A DNA stretch of 42,176 nt from CAZQAA01 sp964591255 (lineage in GTDB: Bacteria; Desulfobacterota; DSM-4660; Desulfatiglandales; Desulfatiglandaceae): the NCBI GenBank assembly GCA_964591255.1, contig CAZQAA010000190.1:1-42176 (forward strand), given 5' to 3'. Positions within the stretch are counted from its first letter, which is position 1, and each line of letters begins with the position of its first letter. This document shows, piece after piece, positions 23,568 to 32,898 of this stretch. The notes beneath the pieces were generated by a model. It was given only the letters and a program-made list of their open reading frames with translations. It was not told the origin of the DNA and ran no database searches. The translations under genes were made by a program, and so were the position numbers.

Positions 23568-24992
23568 ATGGAAAAACGTGTTCTTTTCCTTAATCCTCCA
23601 TCCTATGAGGGATTTGATGGGGGTGCTGGCAGCAGATATCAGGCGAAACGGGAGGTCCTTTCATTCTGGTATCCCACATGGCTGGCCCAGGCTGCAGCCC
23701 TTTGTCCAGGCAGCAGACTTATAGATGCACCGGTGGAGGATATGACACCGGAAGATACGGTGAGGGCGGCTCAAGACTTTGATATTATCGTTATTTATAC
23801 AAGCACACCCGGTTTTAGAAATGATGCCATGCTTGCGAATCATTTCAAAAGGGAATATCCGGAAATAGTGATCGGCATGGTAGGGCCGCATTGTACAGCA
23901 CTGCCGGAAGATACCCTAAGGGATTGTGAGGCCCTCGATTTTATCGCAAGGGGTGAGTTTGATTATACCATTGCCCATATTGCCGGGGGCAGCCCCTTGC
24001 CGGAGGTAGAGGGAATATCTTATGTAAAGGGGCATAAGGTTGTCCATAATCCTGCCAGGACTCCTGTTGAAAATATGGACAAGCTCCCCTCCGTAATCGA
24101 TGTATACAGGCGGGACCTATCCATTGAGAAGTACTTTATCGGGTATCTGCTTCATCCGTATATGTCTGTATATACCGGGCGGGGATGTCCAGGGCAATGC
24201 ACATTTTGTCTATGGCCCCAGACCATAGCAGGGCACACATACAGGACACGTTCGGTGAAAAGCGTCATAGATGAAATGACCCGGGCACGGGAGATGTTTC
24301 CCGAGGTAAAGGAATTTTTCTTTGATGACGACACGTTTACCGCCAAGTTGCAGCGTGTTGAAGAGATTTCCAGGGGTTTAGGCAGGCTGAATATTACCTG
24401 GTCATGTAGCGCCCGGGCCAATGTACCTGAAAAGACCCTTGCCATAATGAAGGAAAACGGTCTGCGCTGTATAATGGTCGGGATAGAATCAGGCAGTGAT
24501 GAAATTTTGAAGAATATCAAGAAGGGGATAACTACTGCGCAGGCCATGAAGTTTGTCAAGACATGCAGGAGACTCGGTATTGTTACCCACGCAACCTTTG
24601 CCATAGGTTTGCCGGGTGAGACAAGAGACACCATCAGACAAACTATTGAGTTTGCCAAAGAACTTGATCCAGATACCCTGCAGGTCTCTATTGCCACACC
24701 CTATCCAGGCACGGAATTTTACAGGCAGGCCGTTGAAAACGGATGGCTTGTGTACCCGGATCTCGTCTCCGATTCGGGAGTACAGCAGGTGGCTATTGAA
24801 TACGAGAACCTGTCAAAAAAGGATATATTTAATGCGGTAGAGACATTTTACAATAAGTTTTATCTTCGTCCCAAGCCCATCTTGCGTATTGTCCGGACGA
24901 TGGTTATGGATATGGAGACATGTAAACGCCGGCTCCGGGAGGCCAAAGAATTTTTTTCTTTCATGTACAACAGGAAAAGGTCCAATGAATAG
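23568..24992 (+). CDS. hpnJ: Hopanoid radical SAM/B12-fold enzyme HpnJ (cyclitol-ether formation)
   Basis: In this 474-residue protein, residues about 1-150 form a B12-binding-type Rossmann domain (VLFLNPPSYEGFDGGAG, then YPEIVIGMVGPHCTALPE). The radical SAM cysteines are C207, C211 and C214 in GRGCPGQCTFCLWPQ. The sequence GHTYRTRSVKSVIDEM after them is characteristic of HpnJ. In Burkholderia, HpnJ acts after HpnI and HpnK to contract the glucosamine ring of BHT-glucosamine into the cyclitol ether. The next gene, hpnI, starts 12 bases after the stop and hpnK overlaps hpnI, so the three enzymes of that branch are one operon in the order J-I-K. Confidence 0.94.
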   Translation: MEKRVLFLNPPSYEGFDGGAGSRYQAKREVLSFWYPTWLAQAAALCPGSRLIDAPVEDMTPEDTVRAAQDFDIIVIYTSTPGFRNDAMLANHFKREYPEIVIGMVGPHCTALPEDTLRDCEALDFIARGEFDYTIAHIAGGSPLPEVEGISYVKGHKVVHNPARTPVENMDKLPSVIDVYRRDLSIEKYFIGYLLHPYMSVYTGRGCPGQCTFCLWPQTIAGHTYRTRSVKSVIDEMTRAREMFPEVKEFFFDDDTFTAKLQRVEEISRGLGRLNITWSCSARANVPEKTLAIMKENGLRCIMVGIESGSDEILKNIKKGITTAQAMKFVKTCRRLGIVTHATFAIGLPGETRDTIRQTIEFAKELDPDTLQVSIATPYPGTEFYRQAVENGWLVYPDLVSDSGVQQVAIEYENLSKKDIFNAVETFYNKFYLRPKPILRIVRTMVMDMETCKRRLREAKEFFSFMYNRKRSNE

Positions 24993-25004
24993 GCCAAACA
25001 TACC

Positions 25005-26177
25005 ATGAACAGCCTTTCTCTTGTATTATTCATTATTTGTGTGTGTTCAAATATATATCATCTTCTAACGGTTTTTTGTGGCGCTATTTTTCGCTTACGT
25101 CAAGATGGTAATAACTCATGTAATGACTGGCCCAAGGTGGCATGCCTTAAGCCCCTTTGCGGTCGTGATGCAGGAATATATGAAAATCTGGTGAGTTTTG
25201 TGGAGCAGGATTATCCTGATTACGAAATCATACTGGGTACTGCCGATGAACAGGACCCGGCCTATAAAACTGCCCAATCGCTCCGACGCTCATATTCCTC
25301 CAACAATATTAAGGTCGTATCCGGAGAGTTGGGAGCCGGGACAAACCGCAAAGTACGCAATCTGAAAAACATATACTCGCATGTATCGCCTGATGCAGAT
25401 TTCCTTGTCCTGTCTGACTCTGATATCAGGGTTACAAGGGATTATCTTAAATCCATTATTGCACCCTTTTGCCTGAATCCCGACATAGGTGCGGTGACAT
25501 CCGTTTACAGGGTAGAAAATATCCTGAGTCCTGGTGACTTATTGGAGGCCCTTTCTGTGGAAGCCACTTTTGTACCTGGTGTGCTGGTGTCTGCTGCCTT
25601 TTCTGATCTGAAATTTGCCTTTGGTGCGTCTGTTGTCATGGACCGCTCGGCATTTTTAAATGCAGGGGGATTTGATGCAATAGAGGATTATCTGGCAGAC
25701 GACTACAAGATCGGAAACATTATACATAAAAGTGGCAAACGGGTTATACTGTCTCATTATGTAGTCTCCATTATATCATCGGGGCAAGGTCTCATGGATG
25801 CACTGGTCCACCTTTTGCGCTGGAGCAGAACAGTCCGTATATGTGAGCCCGTGGGATATCTCTTTTCAGGAATCTGCCATTCTACCTTTTGGGCCCTGGC
25901 ACTGTTCTTTGCAACAGGGGCGGATAGTCTCGGATGGGGTATGCTTGGGGGGACTTGTGTTGTACGTATTCTGGGTGCGGCGGCGGTTTCAGCATCCCTA
26001 AGATCATCAGGGGGGATTTTCCGCGCCTTTTTGACACCGATCTGGGATCTGATATCCATATGTATCTGGCTGACAGGGCTTGTTGGCAATAGGGTGGTGT
26101 GGCGTGGGACGAAATATCGGATCTTTCCGGACGGCCGCATGGCAAAATCCTATAATCGTAATGAACAGGACAAATAA
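25005..26177 (+). CDS. hpnI: Hopanoid glycosyltransferase HpnI
   Basis: This 390-residue family-2 glycosyltransferase has an N-terminal membrane segment (residues about 3-25), a GT-A domain with FLVLSDSDIRV (the metal-binding DSD), GAVTSVYR, FAFGASVVMDRSAF and a Q/RxxRW-like element, HLLRWSRTVR, and then a C-terminal membrane block. The HpnI family adds N-acetylglucosamine to bacteriohopanetetrol at the inner membrane. Start ATG 25005 lies 12 bases after hpnJ. The end overlaps the hpnK start by 17 bases. The ceramide glucosyltransferase family is the nearest alternative, but placement between hpnJ and hpnK settles the call. Confidence 0.93.
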   Translation: MNSLSLVLFIICVCSNIYHLLTVFCGAIFRLRQDGNNSCNDWPKVACLKPLCGRDAGIYENLVSFVEQDYPDYEIILGTADEQDPAYKTAQSLRRSYSSNNIKVVSGELGAGTNRKVRNLKNIYSHVSPDADFLVLSDSDIRVTRDYLKSIIAPFCLNPDIGAVTSVYRVENILSPGDLLEALSVEATFVPGVLVSAAFSDLKFAFGASVVMDRSAFLNAGGFDAIEDYLADDYKIGNIIHKSGKRVILSHYVVSIISSGQGLMDALVHLLRWSRTVRICEPVGYLFSGICHSTFWALALFFATGADSLGWGMLGGTCVVRILGAAAVSASLRSSGGIFRAFLTPIWDLISICIWLTGLVGNRVVWRGTKYRIFPDGRMAKSYNRNEQDK

Positions 26178-27036
26178 TACATACCTGATTGTGACCGCGG
26201 ATGATTTTGGCCGTTCATTTGCCGTCAACCGGGCAGTGGAAAAGGCGGCAAGGGAAGGCCTGCTGACTTGTGCCAGTCTCATGGTGACGGGAGAGGCGGT
26301 GGAGGACGCCGTCAGGATAGCCAAGGGTTGTCCCCGGTTACAGGTTGGGCTGCATGTCACGCTTACTGAAGGGAATCCTGTATCTCCAAAGAGGACCGTT
26401 CCTTCTTTGCTCAAAAGAGATGGCTCTTTCAAGAATTCCCCCGCACGACAGGGGATTTCATTGCAGTTCAGCAAGAAAGTAGAAATGGACATGAGGACGG
26501 AGGTCGCCGCACAATTCCGGGCCTTTTCAAAGACAGGGCTTTCTTTTCTTCATGTGGATTCCCACCACCACCTTCATATCCACCCCAGGCTATTTGATAT
26601 CATTTTGGAAAATTCAAGAAAATATGGGTTGAAGACCATCCGCATCCCTTATGAACCGTGGGAGATATCCGGTCCGATCTCCAAGGGGCATGGGTTGCGC
26701 AACAGGCTTTTCAGGATTATATTTTCGGGACTGTCATCTGTGTGCAGAAAGATGGCCAGATCGAGTGGCATCATGTCATCCGATGGCGTGTTCGGCCTGT
26801 ATCAGACCGGTGAAATTACGGAAAAATGGGTATTGCACCTTATAGACAGCCTTTCAGGCCGGCCTGGGATATTTGAACTTTATACTCATCCCGAAGACAG
26901 CCCGAATTCTCCGGGATATCATGACCTGAATGCGCTTATCAGTCCTTATGTCAAGGAGAGAATAAGAGAAAAAGGTATTAATCTGATTTCATACAATATC
27001 ATTCATCCCAGTGAGGTAAGGGAAAGATCAGGATGA
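26161..27036 (+). CDS. hpnK: Hopanoid deacetylase HpnK (YdjC/ChbG family)
   Basis: The frame opens at 26080, but ATG 26161 is the proper start, giving 291 residues that begin MNRTNNTYLIVTADDFGRS. The ADDFG metal-site motif, the SHHHLHIHPRLFD histidines, VGLHVTLTEGNPV and FELYTHPED are all YdjC-family signatures. HpnK removes the acetyl group from N-acetylglucosaminyl bacteriohopanetetrol, giving the substrate for HpnJ. It overlaps the end of hpnI by 17 bases. Its last 34 bases overlap, tail to tail, the 3' end of the squalene-hopene cyclase gene on the other strand. Confidence 0.92.
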   Translation: MNRTNNTYLIVTADDFGRSFAVNRAVEKAAREGLLTCASLMVTGEAVEDAVRIAKGCPRLQVGLHVTLTEGNPVSPKRTVPSLLKRDGSFKNSPARQGISLQFSKKVEMDMRTEVAAQFRAFSKTGLSFLHVDSHHHLHIHPRLFDIILENSRKYGLKTIRIPYEPWEISGPISKGHGLRNRLFRIIFSGLSSVCRKMARSSGIMSSDGVFGLYQTGEITEKWVLHLIDSLSGRPGIFELYTHPEDSPNSPGYHDLNALISPYVKERIREKGINLISYNIIHPSEVRERSG

Positions 27037-28994
27037 GGAAGCCGCCTTATTTCATCTTCAAGTGTTCCTTTTGAAGATATAAGACGGTGATAGACCGATA
27101 TGGCCCACAGGGGAAAATATTGACTGTAACCATGATATCGAAGGTAAAAGACCCTTGGAAAGCCGGTACCGGTGAACATGGTTTCATCCCATCCGCCTTG
27201 TTTATTCTGGGTTCTAAGCAAATAATGAATCCCGCGCTCTACAGCCGGACTCTTTGTCTCTCCTGCAGCCATAAGCCCCAGCAATGCCCATGCCGTTTGT
27301 GATGCGGTGCTTATACCCTTGCCTGCGAAAGAAGGGTCATTATAGCTGTAACAGGTCTCTCCCCACCCGTTGTCTGGATTCTGACACGATTTTAGCCAGT
27401 CTGCGGCTTTGCGGATATAGGATTGGGACATGTCTTCCCCTGTCTGCCGAAGGGCCATTAATACAGACCAGGTCCCGTAAATATAGTTTACGCCCCAGCG
27501 GCCATACCAGCCTCCGAAACCTTCCTGTTCCCTGCGCAAAAAATCGATGGCCTTGTCAACCGGCGGCAGGTCCCTCTGATAGCCCAATATACCCAGGAGC
27601 TCAACACACCGGCCTGTTACATCTGATGTGCTGGGGTCTAACAATGCACCGTGGTCTGCAAATGGTATATCGTTCAGATAAAGGTAGTTGTTATCTATGT
27701 CAAAGGCACCCCACCCGCCATCCGTACTTTGCATGCCTATAGTCCAGTTGACTCCCTTTGCGATCTTCTCCCTGGCCTCTTTGTCATTCAAGGTTCCTGC
27801 CCGGAGCAGAGACATAATGACCATAGGGGTATCATCGATATCAGGATACAGGGCGTTTTCGAATTGAAATGCCCAGCCCCCGGGCGAAAGATCCGGCGCC
27901 CTTATTGACCAGTCTCCTTTAATATGAATTTGCTGAGCAAAAAGCCAGTCCACACATTTTTTGACCGCTCTGTGGTCCGGGGACAGACCTGATTCCAACA
28001 GGGCCGAAAGGGCAAGAGACGAATCCCATATCGGCGAGTTACAGGGCTGACAAAAAGTCTTGTTACCACGGATGATCAGTAAATCATCTAACGCCTTGAT
28101 ACCACGTTTATAGTCCGGATGGTCATCAGGATATCCAAGGACCTTGAGGGCCATAACGGCATTCGCCATGGCCGGAAAAATGGCGCCGATTCCTCCTTCG
28201 CCCTGCATATGCTTAATAAGCCATTTCTCGGCATGGCTGATGGCCTTTTTTCGAATGCATTCCGGAATAAATCGCTCTGTGGGTCTCAGCAGACGATCAC
28301 ACAAGATAAAAAGGTTTTTACGCAGCCTGTTCCAGGAGGTGAAATGGTCCAAGTAGCCTAGTTTGTCCGGAGGTATGGCAAACAATTCCCGAATTCCTTC
28401 TGAGTCGCCCAGCCTGCAGACAGGACGTTTGGCATAGAGGATAAGCAGCGGCACAAGTACTGTACGGGACCAGTAAGATATCTTGTAAATGTTAAAGAAG
28501 AACCAGTGGGGAAGCAGCACGATTTCCACCGGCATGGCCGGGGTGGTATGCCAGGGTATCTGACCGAACAGCGCAAGTGTAGTGCGGGTAAATACATTTA
28601 CCCTGGACGCACCGCCCATATCTAATATAAGCTCCCTGGCCCTGCCCATGCGGGAGTCTGTCACTGGAACGCCAAGCAATTTTAGGGCAAAGTATGCCTT
28701 GACAGAGGCACTGATGTCCGGATTTCCGCCTTCATATAATGCCCATCCCCCATTCTCCATCTGCCTGCTTCGTATATAATTCAATAATCCCTCCTTGAGA
28801 GTGGCAGGGATTTCCCTTCCCAAGAAACGCTGAAGCAGGATATATTCAGATGGAATTGTTACGTCCGCTTCCAGGTCAAACACCCAATACCCTCCTGGAT
28901 CCTGGAGGGAAAGAAGATGGTTTGCAGCCTTTAATTTGGCGGCCTCTAATTGTTTTATGGTAAATAGAGGAGTCTCTGGCGTATTAATGGTCAT
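27003..28994 (-). CDS. shc: Squalene-hopene cyclase
   Basis: This 663-residue protein is within the family's normal range of about 630-720. The catalytic DxDD motif is DIDD at residues 385-388. Repeated QW motifs are clear, e.g. MQSTDGGWGAFD, REQEGFGGWYGRWG, CQNPDNGWGE and RTQNKQGGWDE. The enzyme is a monotopic inner-membrane protein that cyclises squalene to hopene and diplopterol, the base of all hopanoids in this window. ATG 28994 has GGAAGG upstream at good spacing. No squalene-synthesis genes (hpnCDE or sqs) are in the window, so squalene must come from elsewhere. The 3' end overlaps hpnK on the opposite strand. Confidence 0.96.
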   Translation of the reverse strand: MTINTPETPLFTIKQLEAAKLKAANHLLSLQDPGGYWVFDLEADVTIPSEYILLQRFLGREIPATLKEGLLNYIRSRQMENGGWALYEGGNPDISASVKAYFALKLLGVPVTDSRMGRARELILDMGGASRVNVFTRTTLALFGQIPWHTTPAMPVEIVLLPHWFFFNIYKISYWSRTVLVPLLILYAKRPVCRLGDSEGIRELFAIPPDKLGYLDHFTSWNRLRKNLFILCDRLLRPTERFIPECIRKKAISHAEKWLIKHMQGEGGIGAIFPAMANAVMALKVLGYPDDHPDYKRGIKALDDLLIIRGNKTFCQPCNSPIWDSSLALSALLESGLSPDHRAVKKCVDWLFAQQIHIKGDWSIRAPDLSPGGWAFQFENALYPDIDDTPMVIMSLLRAGTLNDKEAREKIAKGVNWTIGMQSTDGGWGAFDIDNNYLYLNDIPFADHGALLDPSTSDVTGRCVELLGILGYQRDLPPVDKAIDFLRREQEGFGGWYGRWGVNYIYGTWSVLMALRQTGEDMSQSYIRKAADWLKSCQNPDNGWGETCYSYNDPSFAGKGISTASQTAWALLGLMAAGETKSPAVERGIHYLLRTQNKQGGWDETMFTGTGFPRVFYLRYHGYSQYFPLWAISVYHRLISSKGTLEDEIRRLPHPDLSLTSLG

Positions 28995-29301
28995 TTTTAT
29001 CCTTCCGGTTTTTTCTTATCTTCATCTGCTGTCTATATCTTCCCTCCCCAGGCAATCTCTCTTTGGACCGTTGAGCACTCTTTTCCATATGTTTTCACCT
29101 TTTTCCGAAACTAAGCCCGATCTCCCGTTTTGTCAACACTTCTGAATGGAATCCAATGAATCTCTTGCCAGGAGAATGGATTTTTTCGTATCCCCTGAAT
29201 GGGCCAATAAAGAGGATATTCATTGCCTGTTTTTGTCTCTTGCCAGGACAGTACCTTCCCTGTAAAGTAGACACTTCTGAAATTACATATGAGGTCTTCA
29301 A
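28995..29301. other. Divergent intergenic region shc / plsB-like gene, with paired direct repeats
   Basis: No gene is supported in these 307 bases. Two pairs of direct repeats are present: ACACTTCTGAA at 29136-29146 and 29271-29281, and CTCTTGCCAGGA at 29162-29173 and 29237-29248. They are arranged A-B-B-A around an AT-rich centre that includes ATGGATTTTTTCG. Short open frames on the minus strand run through the repeats and are not believed. No strong promoter was found for either flanking gene. Confidence 0.4.
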
Positions 29302-31860
29302 ATGATGAAAAGTCCATATTTCCCTTTTGTCCTGGATCAAAAACCCGGATTTTTTTTGAACTGGTTTCTTTATTCACTCTTTAAGAAAGTCCAATTTGAC
29401 AAGAACATGACTGACATGTTGAGGCAAATGCACCGTGATGGCACGGTGGTATATGCCGCCAAATACCAAAGTCATCTCGATTATCTCCTGTATCACTATT
29501 GCTTTCGGAGAAATCGTCTCCCCTATCCGAAAATAGCCTTTGATCTCAATATGTCATGGTTCCTGCCCGTTTCACGAATCATAAAAATTGTGAAATTCCA
29601 TTTTATGTACTTCCTTAAATACAGGGAATGGCCTTCGCCTTTCAAGACAGGGTTTTTCAAAAATGCTGTCCAGAAGGGAGACACCTTTCTCCTGTTTCTT
29701 GTAAATCCCAAAGGGTTTTACAGGCATTTTATCCATGCAGAGAAAGGACATATTCAATTTCTCCTTGAGACACAAATGGAGACAGATCATCCTATATATA
29801 TTGTTCCGCAACTCATCCTATACAAAAAGGCCCCTGAAAAAGAGCAGTCAAATCTTATGGATATATTGTTTGGATATAAGGATAAGCCGGGCCTTATAAG
29901 GAAGATAAGCCTGTTTTTCAGGTATAATCGTCGCCCATTTATCGATTTCGGGAGTCCCATTAATCTAAAGGCATATCTTGAAACCCAGGAATCGGAACGA
30001 TCTCTTGAAGAGATGGCAGAAGAGATAAATCACATGCTTATCAAAAGCATCGATGTACAGAAAAGGGTTGTGCTGGGCCCTGTAATGAAATCCAGGCAAC
30101 AGATAAAGGAACTGGTCTTGAAAGATGATGAGATAACCGGCACTATCCAGGAAATGGCAGGTGGAGATCCCAAAAAGATAAGACAGCTAAAGAAAAGGGC
30201 GGGAGAATACTTTGATGAAATTGCAGCGGATTTCAACATAACCTATTTGCACATGTTCCATCTGGCCTTGAAATGGCTTTGGGGGAGGATCTTTCAGGGA
30301 ATTGATATAAAAGAATCTGAGTTCGCCGTTATAAGAGAATCGGCCAGAAAGGCTCCTCTCGTCTATGTCCCGTCCCATAAGAGCCATATCGACTATTTGG
30401 TATTAAACGATATCCTTTATGAAAACCAGATGCACCTGCCGAGGATTGCAGCGGGCAGGAACCTGGCCTTCTGGCCCGTGGGACATCTTTTCAGGAAATC
30501 AGGGGCATTTTTCATACGCAGATCTTTCAAAGGGGCCAGGCTTTATGCAAGGATCTTTGCCAGGTACATTAAGGTGCTCCTTAAGGAAGGTGATTCCATC
30601 GAGTTTTTCATTGAAGGGGGGCGCAGCCGGAGCGGCAAGCTCATCCTTCCCAAGACAGGTTTTCTCTCTATCCTTGTTGAGGGATATCGGGAAGGGTACT
30701 GTGATGACCTCATTTTTGTCCCTGCTTCCATCACATATGACACAATATTGGAACAAAAATCGTATCTTAAGGAGATTGAGGGAGCCAAAAAAGACCAGGA
30801 AAATTTTAAACAGGTTTTGAAGGCCAGACATTTTCTGAAACGGAAATTCGGCAAGATATATATAAGATTCGCCCAGCCTATTTCACTAAAAGACTATCTG
30901 GCTGATAAGAATAATATCAGTGAAGACACGCATGGAAACCTTGCCCTTGATCTGGTCCGTTCAATAAACAAGGTAACCCTCGTCACACCTCTTTCAGTAA
31001 TAGCAACAGCCATTCTCAGCAGACACCGTCGACGGTTCCGTCTTCATGAACTGATATCCACCGTTGACACTCTTCTGGAATTTATGAAAAGATATCAAAT
31101 TCCAATAGCCCATACCCTTAACAACCTGACTGAAACGGCAGAGAACGTGCTCTCGCTCCTTGTCACCAGAAAAGTCATAAAACTGCCTGAAAACAGAGAG
31201 GTAATAGATGATATATATTCCGTTGATGAGGAAAACAAACGGGAACTTGAATACTATAAAAACAGCATAATTCACTTTTTTATTCCTCATGCCTTTGTGG
31301 CTGTCTCTCTTTTAACGGGACCGGACGAAATAAAGACCAAGGAAAGCGTGGAAAAGGAGTATCGTTTTTTAAGAGATGTTTTCAAGTATGAGTTTGTCTT
31401 TGACGATTCCTGTGAGATAACCGAATTAATCGATATGGTTATCACCTATTTCTTGGAATGCTCCTTCATTTCACACAGCCGCACGGATGACGGGTTCAGG
31501 ATTACCCGGAGCGGTTTCATGAAGCTTCCCATATGGGCGGGAATAGTAAAGACATTTCTGGAGTCTTATTGGATTGCAGCAAGATCGATTGCATCCGGCA
31601 TGGACAGACCCAGAAAGGAGAGTGAACTTTTAAAAGATATGAACACCCGGGGATTGGAATTCCACAAACTCGGCCTCATAGACCATATTGAGGCCATTTC
31701 CCATATAACATTCAAAAACGCTATGCTTTATATTAATAAAGACGTCCTGCGCCCGTATCATAGGACACCGGAAAAAGGCATGCCCCAACCCCTGGAACCT
31801 AAAGAAAGTCTCACCCTCTTTGGCCAGAGATTATATGAACTGGCCCGTTTTAGCGGGTAG
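29302..31860 (+). CDS. plsB: PlsB-like glycerol-3-phosphate acyltransferase with two acyltransferase domains
   Basis: In this 852-residue protein the second acyltransferase domain is intact: SHKSHIDY with His359/Asp364 (HX4D), GRNLAFWPVGHLFRKSGAFFIRRSF, FIEGGRSRSGK at about 436-446 and FVPASITYD. This block order is that of PlsB, which acylates glycerol-3-phosphate at position 1 on the inner membrane. The N-terminal part (residues about 45-225) is a second, diverged acyltransferase-like domain, KYQSHLDY with Tyr55 where the catalytic His should be, followed by PIYIVPQLILYKK and FIDFGSPI. E. coli PlsB is about 807 residues. ATGs at 29302 and 29305 share a GAGG site. It is divergent from shc. 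A dihydroxyacetone- or lysophospholipid acyltransferase is less likely. Confidence 0.85.
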   Translation: MMKSPYFPFVLDQKPGFFLNWFLYSLFKKVQFDKNMTDMLRQMHRDGTVVYAAKYQSHLDYLLYHYCFRRNRLPYPKIAFDLNMSWFLPVSRIIKIVKFHFMYFLKYREWPSPFKTGFFKNAVQKGDTFLLFLVNPKGFYRHFIHAEKGHIQFLLETQMETDHPIYIVPQLILYKKAPEKEQSNLMDILFGYKDKPGLIRKISLFFRYNRRPFIDFGSPINLKAYLETQESERSLEEMAEEINHMLIKSIDVQKRVVLGPVMKSRQQIKELVLKDDEITGTIQEMAGGDPKKIRQLKKRAGEYFDEIAADFNITYLHMFHLALKWLWGRIFQGIDIKESEFAVIRESARKAPLVYVPSHKSHIDYLVLNDILYENQMHLPRIAAGRNLAFWPVGHLFRKSGAFFIRRSFKGARLYARIFARYIKVLLKEGDSIEFFIEGGRSRSGKLILPKTGFLSILVEGYREGYCDDLIFVPASITYDTILEQKSYLKEIEGAKKDQENFKQVLKARHFLKRKFGKIYIRFAQPISLKDYLADKNNISEDTHGNLALDLVRSINKVTLVTPLSVIATAILSRHRRRFRLHELISTVDTLLEFMKRYQIPIAHTLNNLTETAENVLSLLVTRKVIKLPENREVIDDIYSVDEENKRELEYYKNSIIHFFIPHAFVAVSLLTGPDEIKTKESVEKEYRFLRDVFKYEFVFDDSCEITELIDMVITYFLECSFISHSRTDDGFRITRSGFMKLPIWAGIVKTFLESYWIAARSIASGMDRPRKESELLKDMNTRGLEFHKLGLIDHIEAISHITFKNAMLYINKDVLRPYHRTPEKGMPQPLEPKESLTLFGQRLYELARFSG

Positions 31861-31868
31861 GCGCCCTT

Positions 31869-32327
31869 TTATGAAAGGCCCCAGTTCCTTAATTGCTCCA
31901 GCATTTTTTCCCTGTGACTGCCGGGCCAGTAATAACGGCCACATGAGGGACAGGAGCGAATCATATTCGTTTTACTGTATTGATAAAATATATAATCCGG
32001 GATACTCTCTCCGGCCTGTTGGGGATGGACATGTTTTAGGACCTCATTGCACACCAGGCATCTGCTGAACCATCTCGAACTGTCTGACACAAGACCGATC
32101 TTTTCCTTCAGTTCGGCCATCTGTTCACCTGTATGATTGGAATAGAGCAACACCCCGTTATCATATCGATCTGCCATTTTTTTGTGACGGGACAGAAGAA
32201 TCCTGCCGTGTTTCACGAAATGGTCAATATCACCGGGCCTGTAGCGGGGCTGATAATGGGTATCATAGCCCAGGACCCTGAGCCATCTGGCCAACCTGCC
32301 CAGCATGGTGTCAGCCACGAATCTCAT
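31869..32327 (-). CDS. Mut7-C RNase domain protein with zinc ribbon
   Basis: This 152-residue protein has the Mut7-C pattern: MRFVADTMLGRLARWLRVLGYDTHY, then ILLSRHKKMADRY, and a C-terminal zinc-ribbon-like set CLVCN...CPSCGRYYWPGSH. The domain is a PIN-fold predicted ribonuclease, and Asp6 and later acidic residues would form its metal site. No specific role is known. It ends 8 bases from the convergent plsB-like gene and lies 55 bases downstream of cobO, so it may be co-transcribed with it. Confidence 0.85.
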   Translation of the reverse strand: MRFVADTMLGRLARWLRVLGYDTHYQPRYRPGDIDHFVKHGRILLSRHKKMADRYDNGVLLYSNHTGEQMAELKEKIGLVSDSSRWFSRCLVCNEVLKHVHPQQAGESIPDYIFYQYSKTNMIRSCPSCGRYYWPGSHREKMLEQLRNWGLS

Positions 32328-32382
32328 ATCGTTGGTTCCTGATTGCCAAGATCGCTGTTGAAGCTGATTTCTGACAGATAAC

Positions 32383-32898
32383 CTATTTTTCGATGCCCTC
32401 TCTTGCTGTTACCCCTTTTTGGTAATAGTGCTTGACCTCTTTCATTTCAGTAACAAGATCCGCAGCTTCAATTATCCTTGCGTCCGCCCTCCTGCCGGTA
32501 ATTACCAGTTCCACATCGTTTGGCCTTGAAAGGATCAGATTCAACAGGTCCTCTACAGAGAACAGCTTATAATGGATGGCAATATTTGCCTCATCCAGGA
32601 TAACCATATCATACTTGCCCGATTTTATTGCAGCTGCCGCCTCGCCAAGTCCTTCCCTGGCGGCCTGGATGTCTTCTTCTTCAGGTGTCCGGTGGATGAA
32701 ACAGCCCCTTCCGAACTGTCTGACAACGATGGCATCGGAAAATTTGGCAAGTGCCTTGTGTTCGCTGTATTCCATTCCCTTCAGGAACTGGGCAATATAT
32801 ACTTTCAGGCCAGCTCCTGCAGCGCGGACAGCAAGTCCTAAGGCAGCAGTAGTCTTACCCTTTCCATCACCTGTATATACGTGTACATATCCCCTCAT
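32383..32898 (-). CDS. cobO: Cob(I)yrinic acid a,c-diamide adenosyltransferase
   Basis: This 171-residue protein is of CobA/CobO/BtuR type, with P-loop TGDGKGKTT at residues 9-17, VYIAQFLKG, DMVILDEANIAI and ELVITGRRADARIIEAADLVTEM. It transfers the 5'-deoxyadenosyl group of ATP to cob(I)alamin or its precursors in the cytoplasm. ATG 32898 has CGGAG seven bases upstream. No other cobalamin gene is in the window. It lies 149 bases downstream of menD on the same strand. Corrinoid supply fits the RACo-like protein at 821-2389, and perhaps HpnJ with its B12-type fold. Confidence 0.92.
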   Translation of the reverse strand: MRGYVHVYTGDGKGKTTAALGLAVRAAGAGLKVYIAQFLKGMEYSEHKALAKFSDAIVVRQFGRGCFIHRTPEEEDIQAAREGLGEAAAAIKSGKYDMVILDEANIAIHYKLFSVEDLLNLILSRPNDVELVITGRRADARIIEAADLVTEMKEVKHYYQKGVTAREGIEK

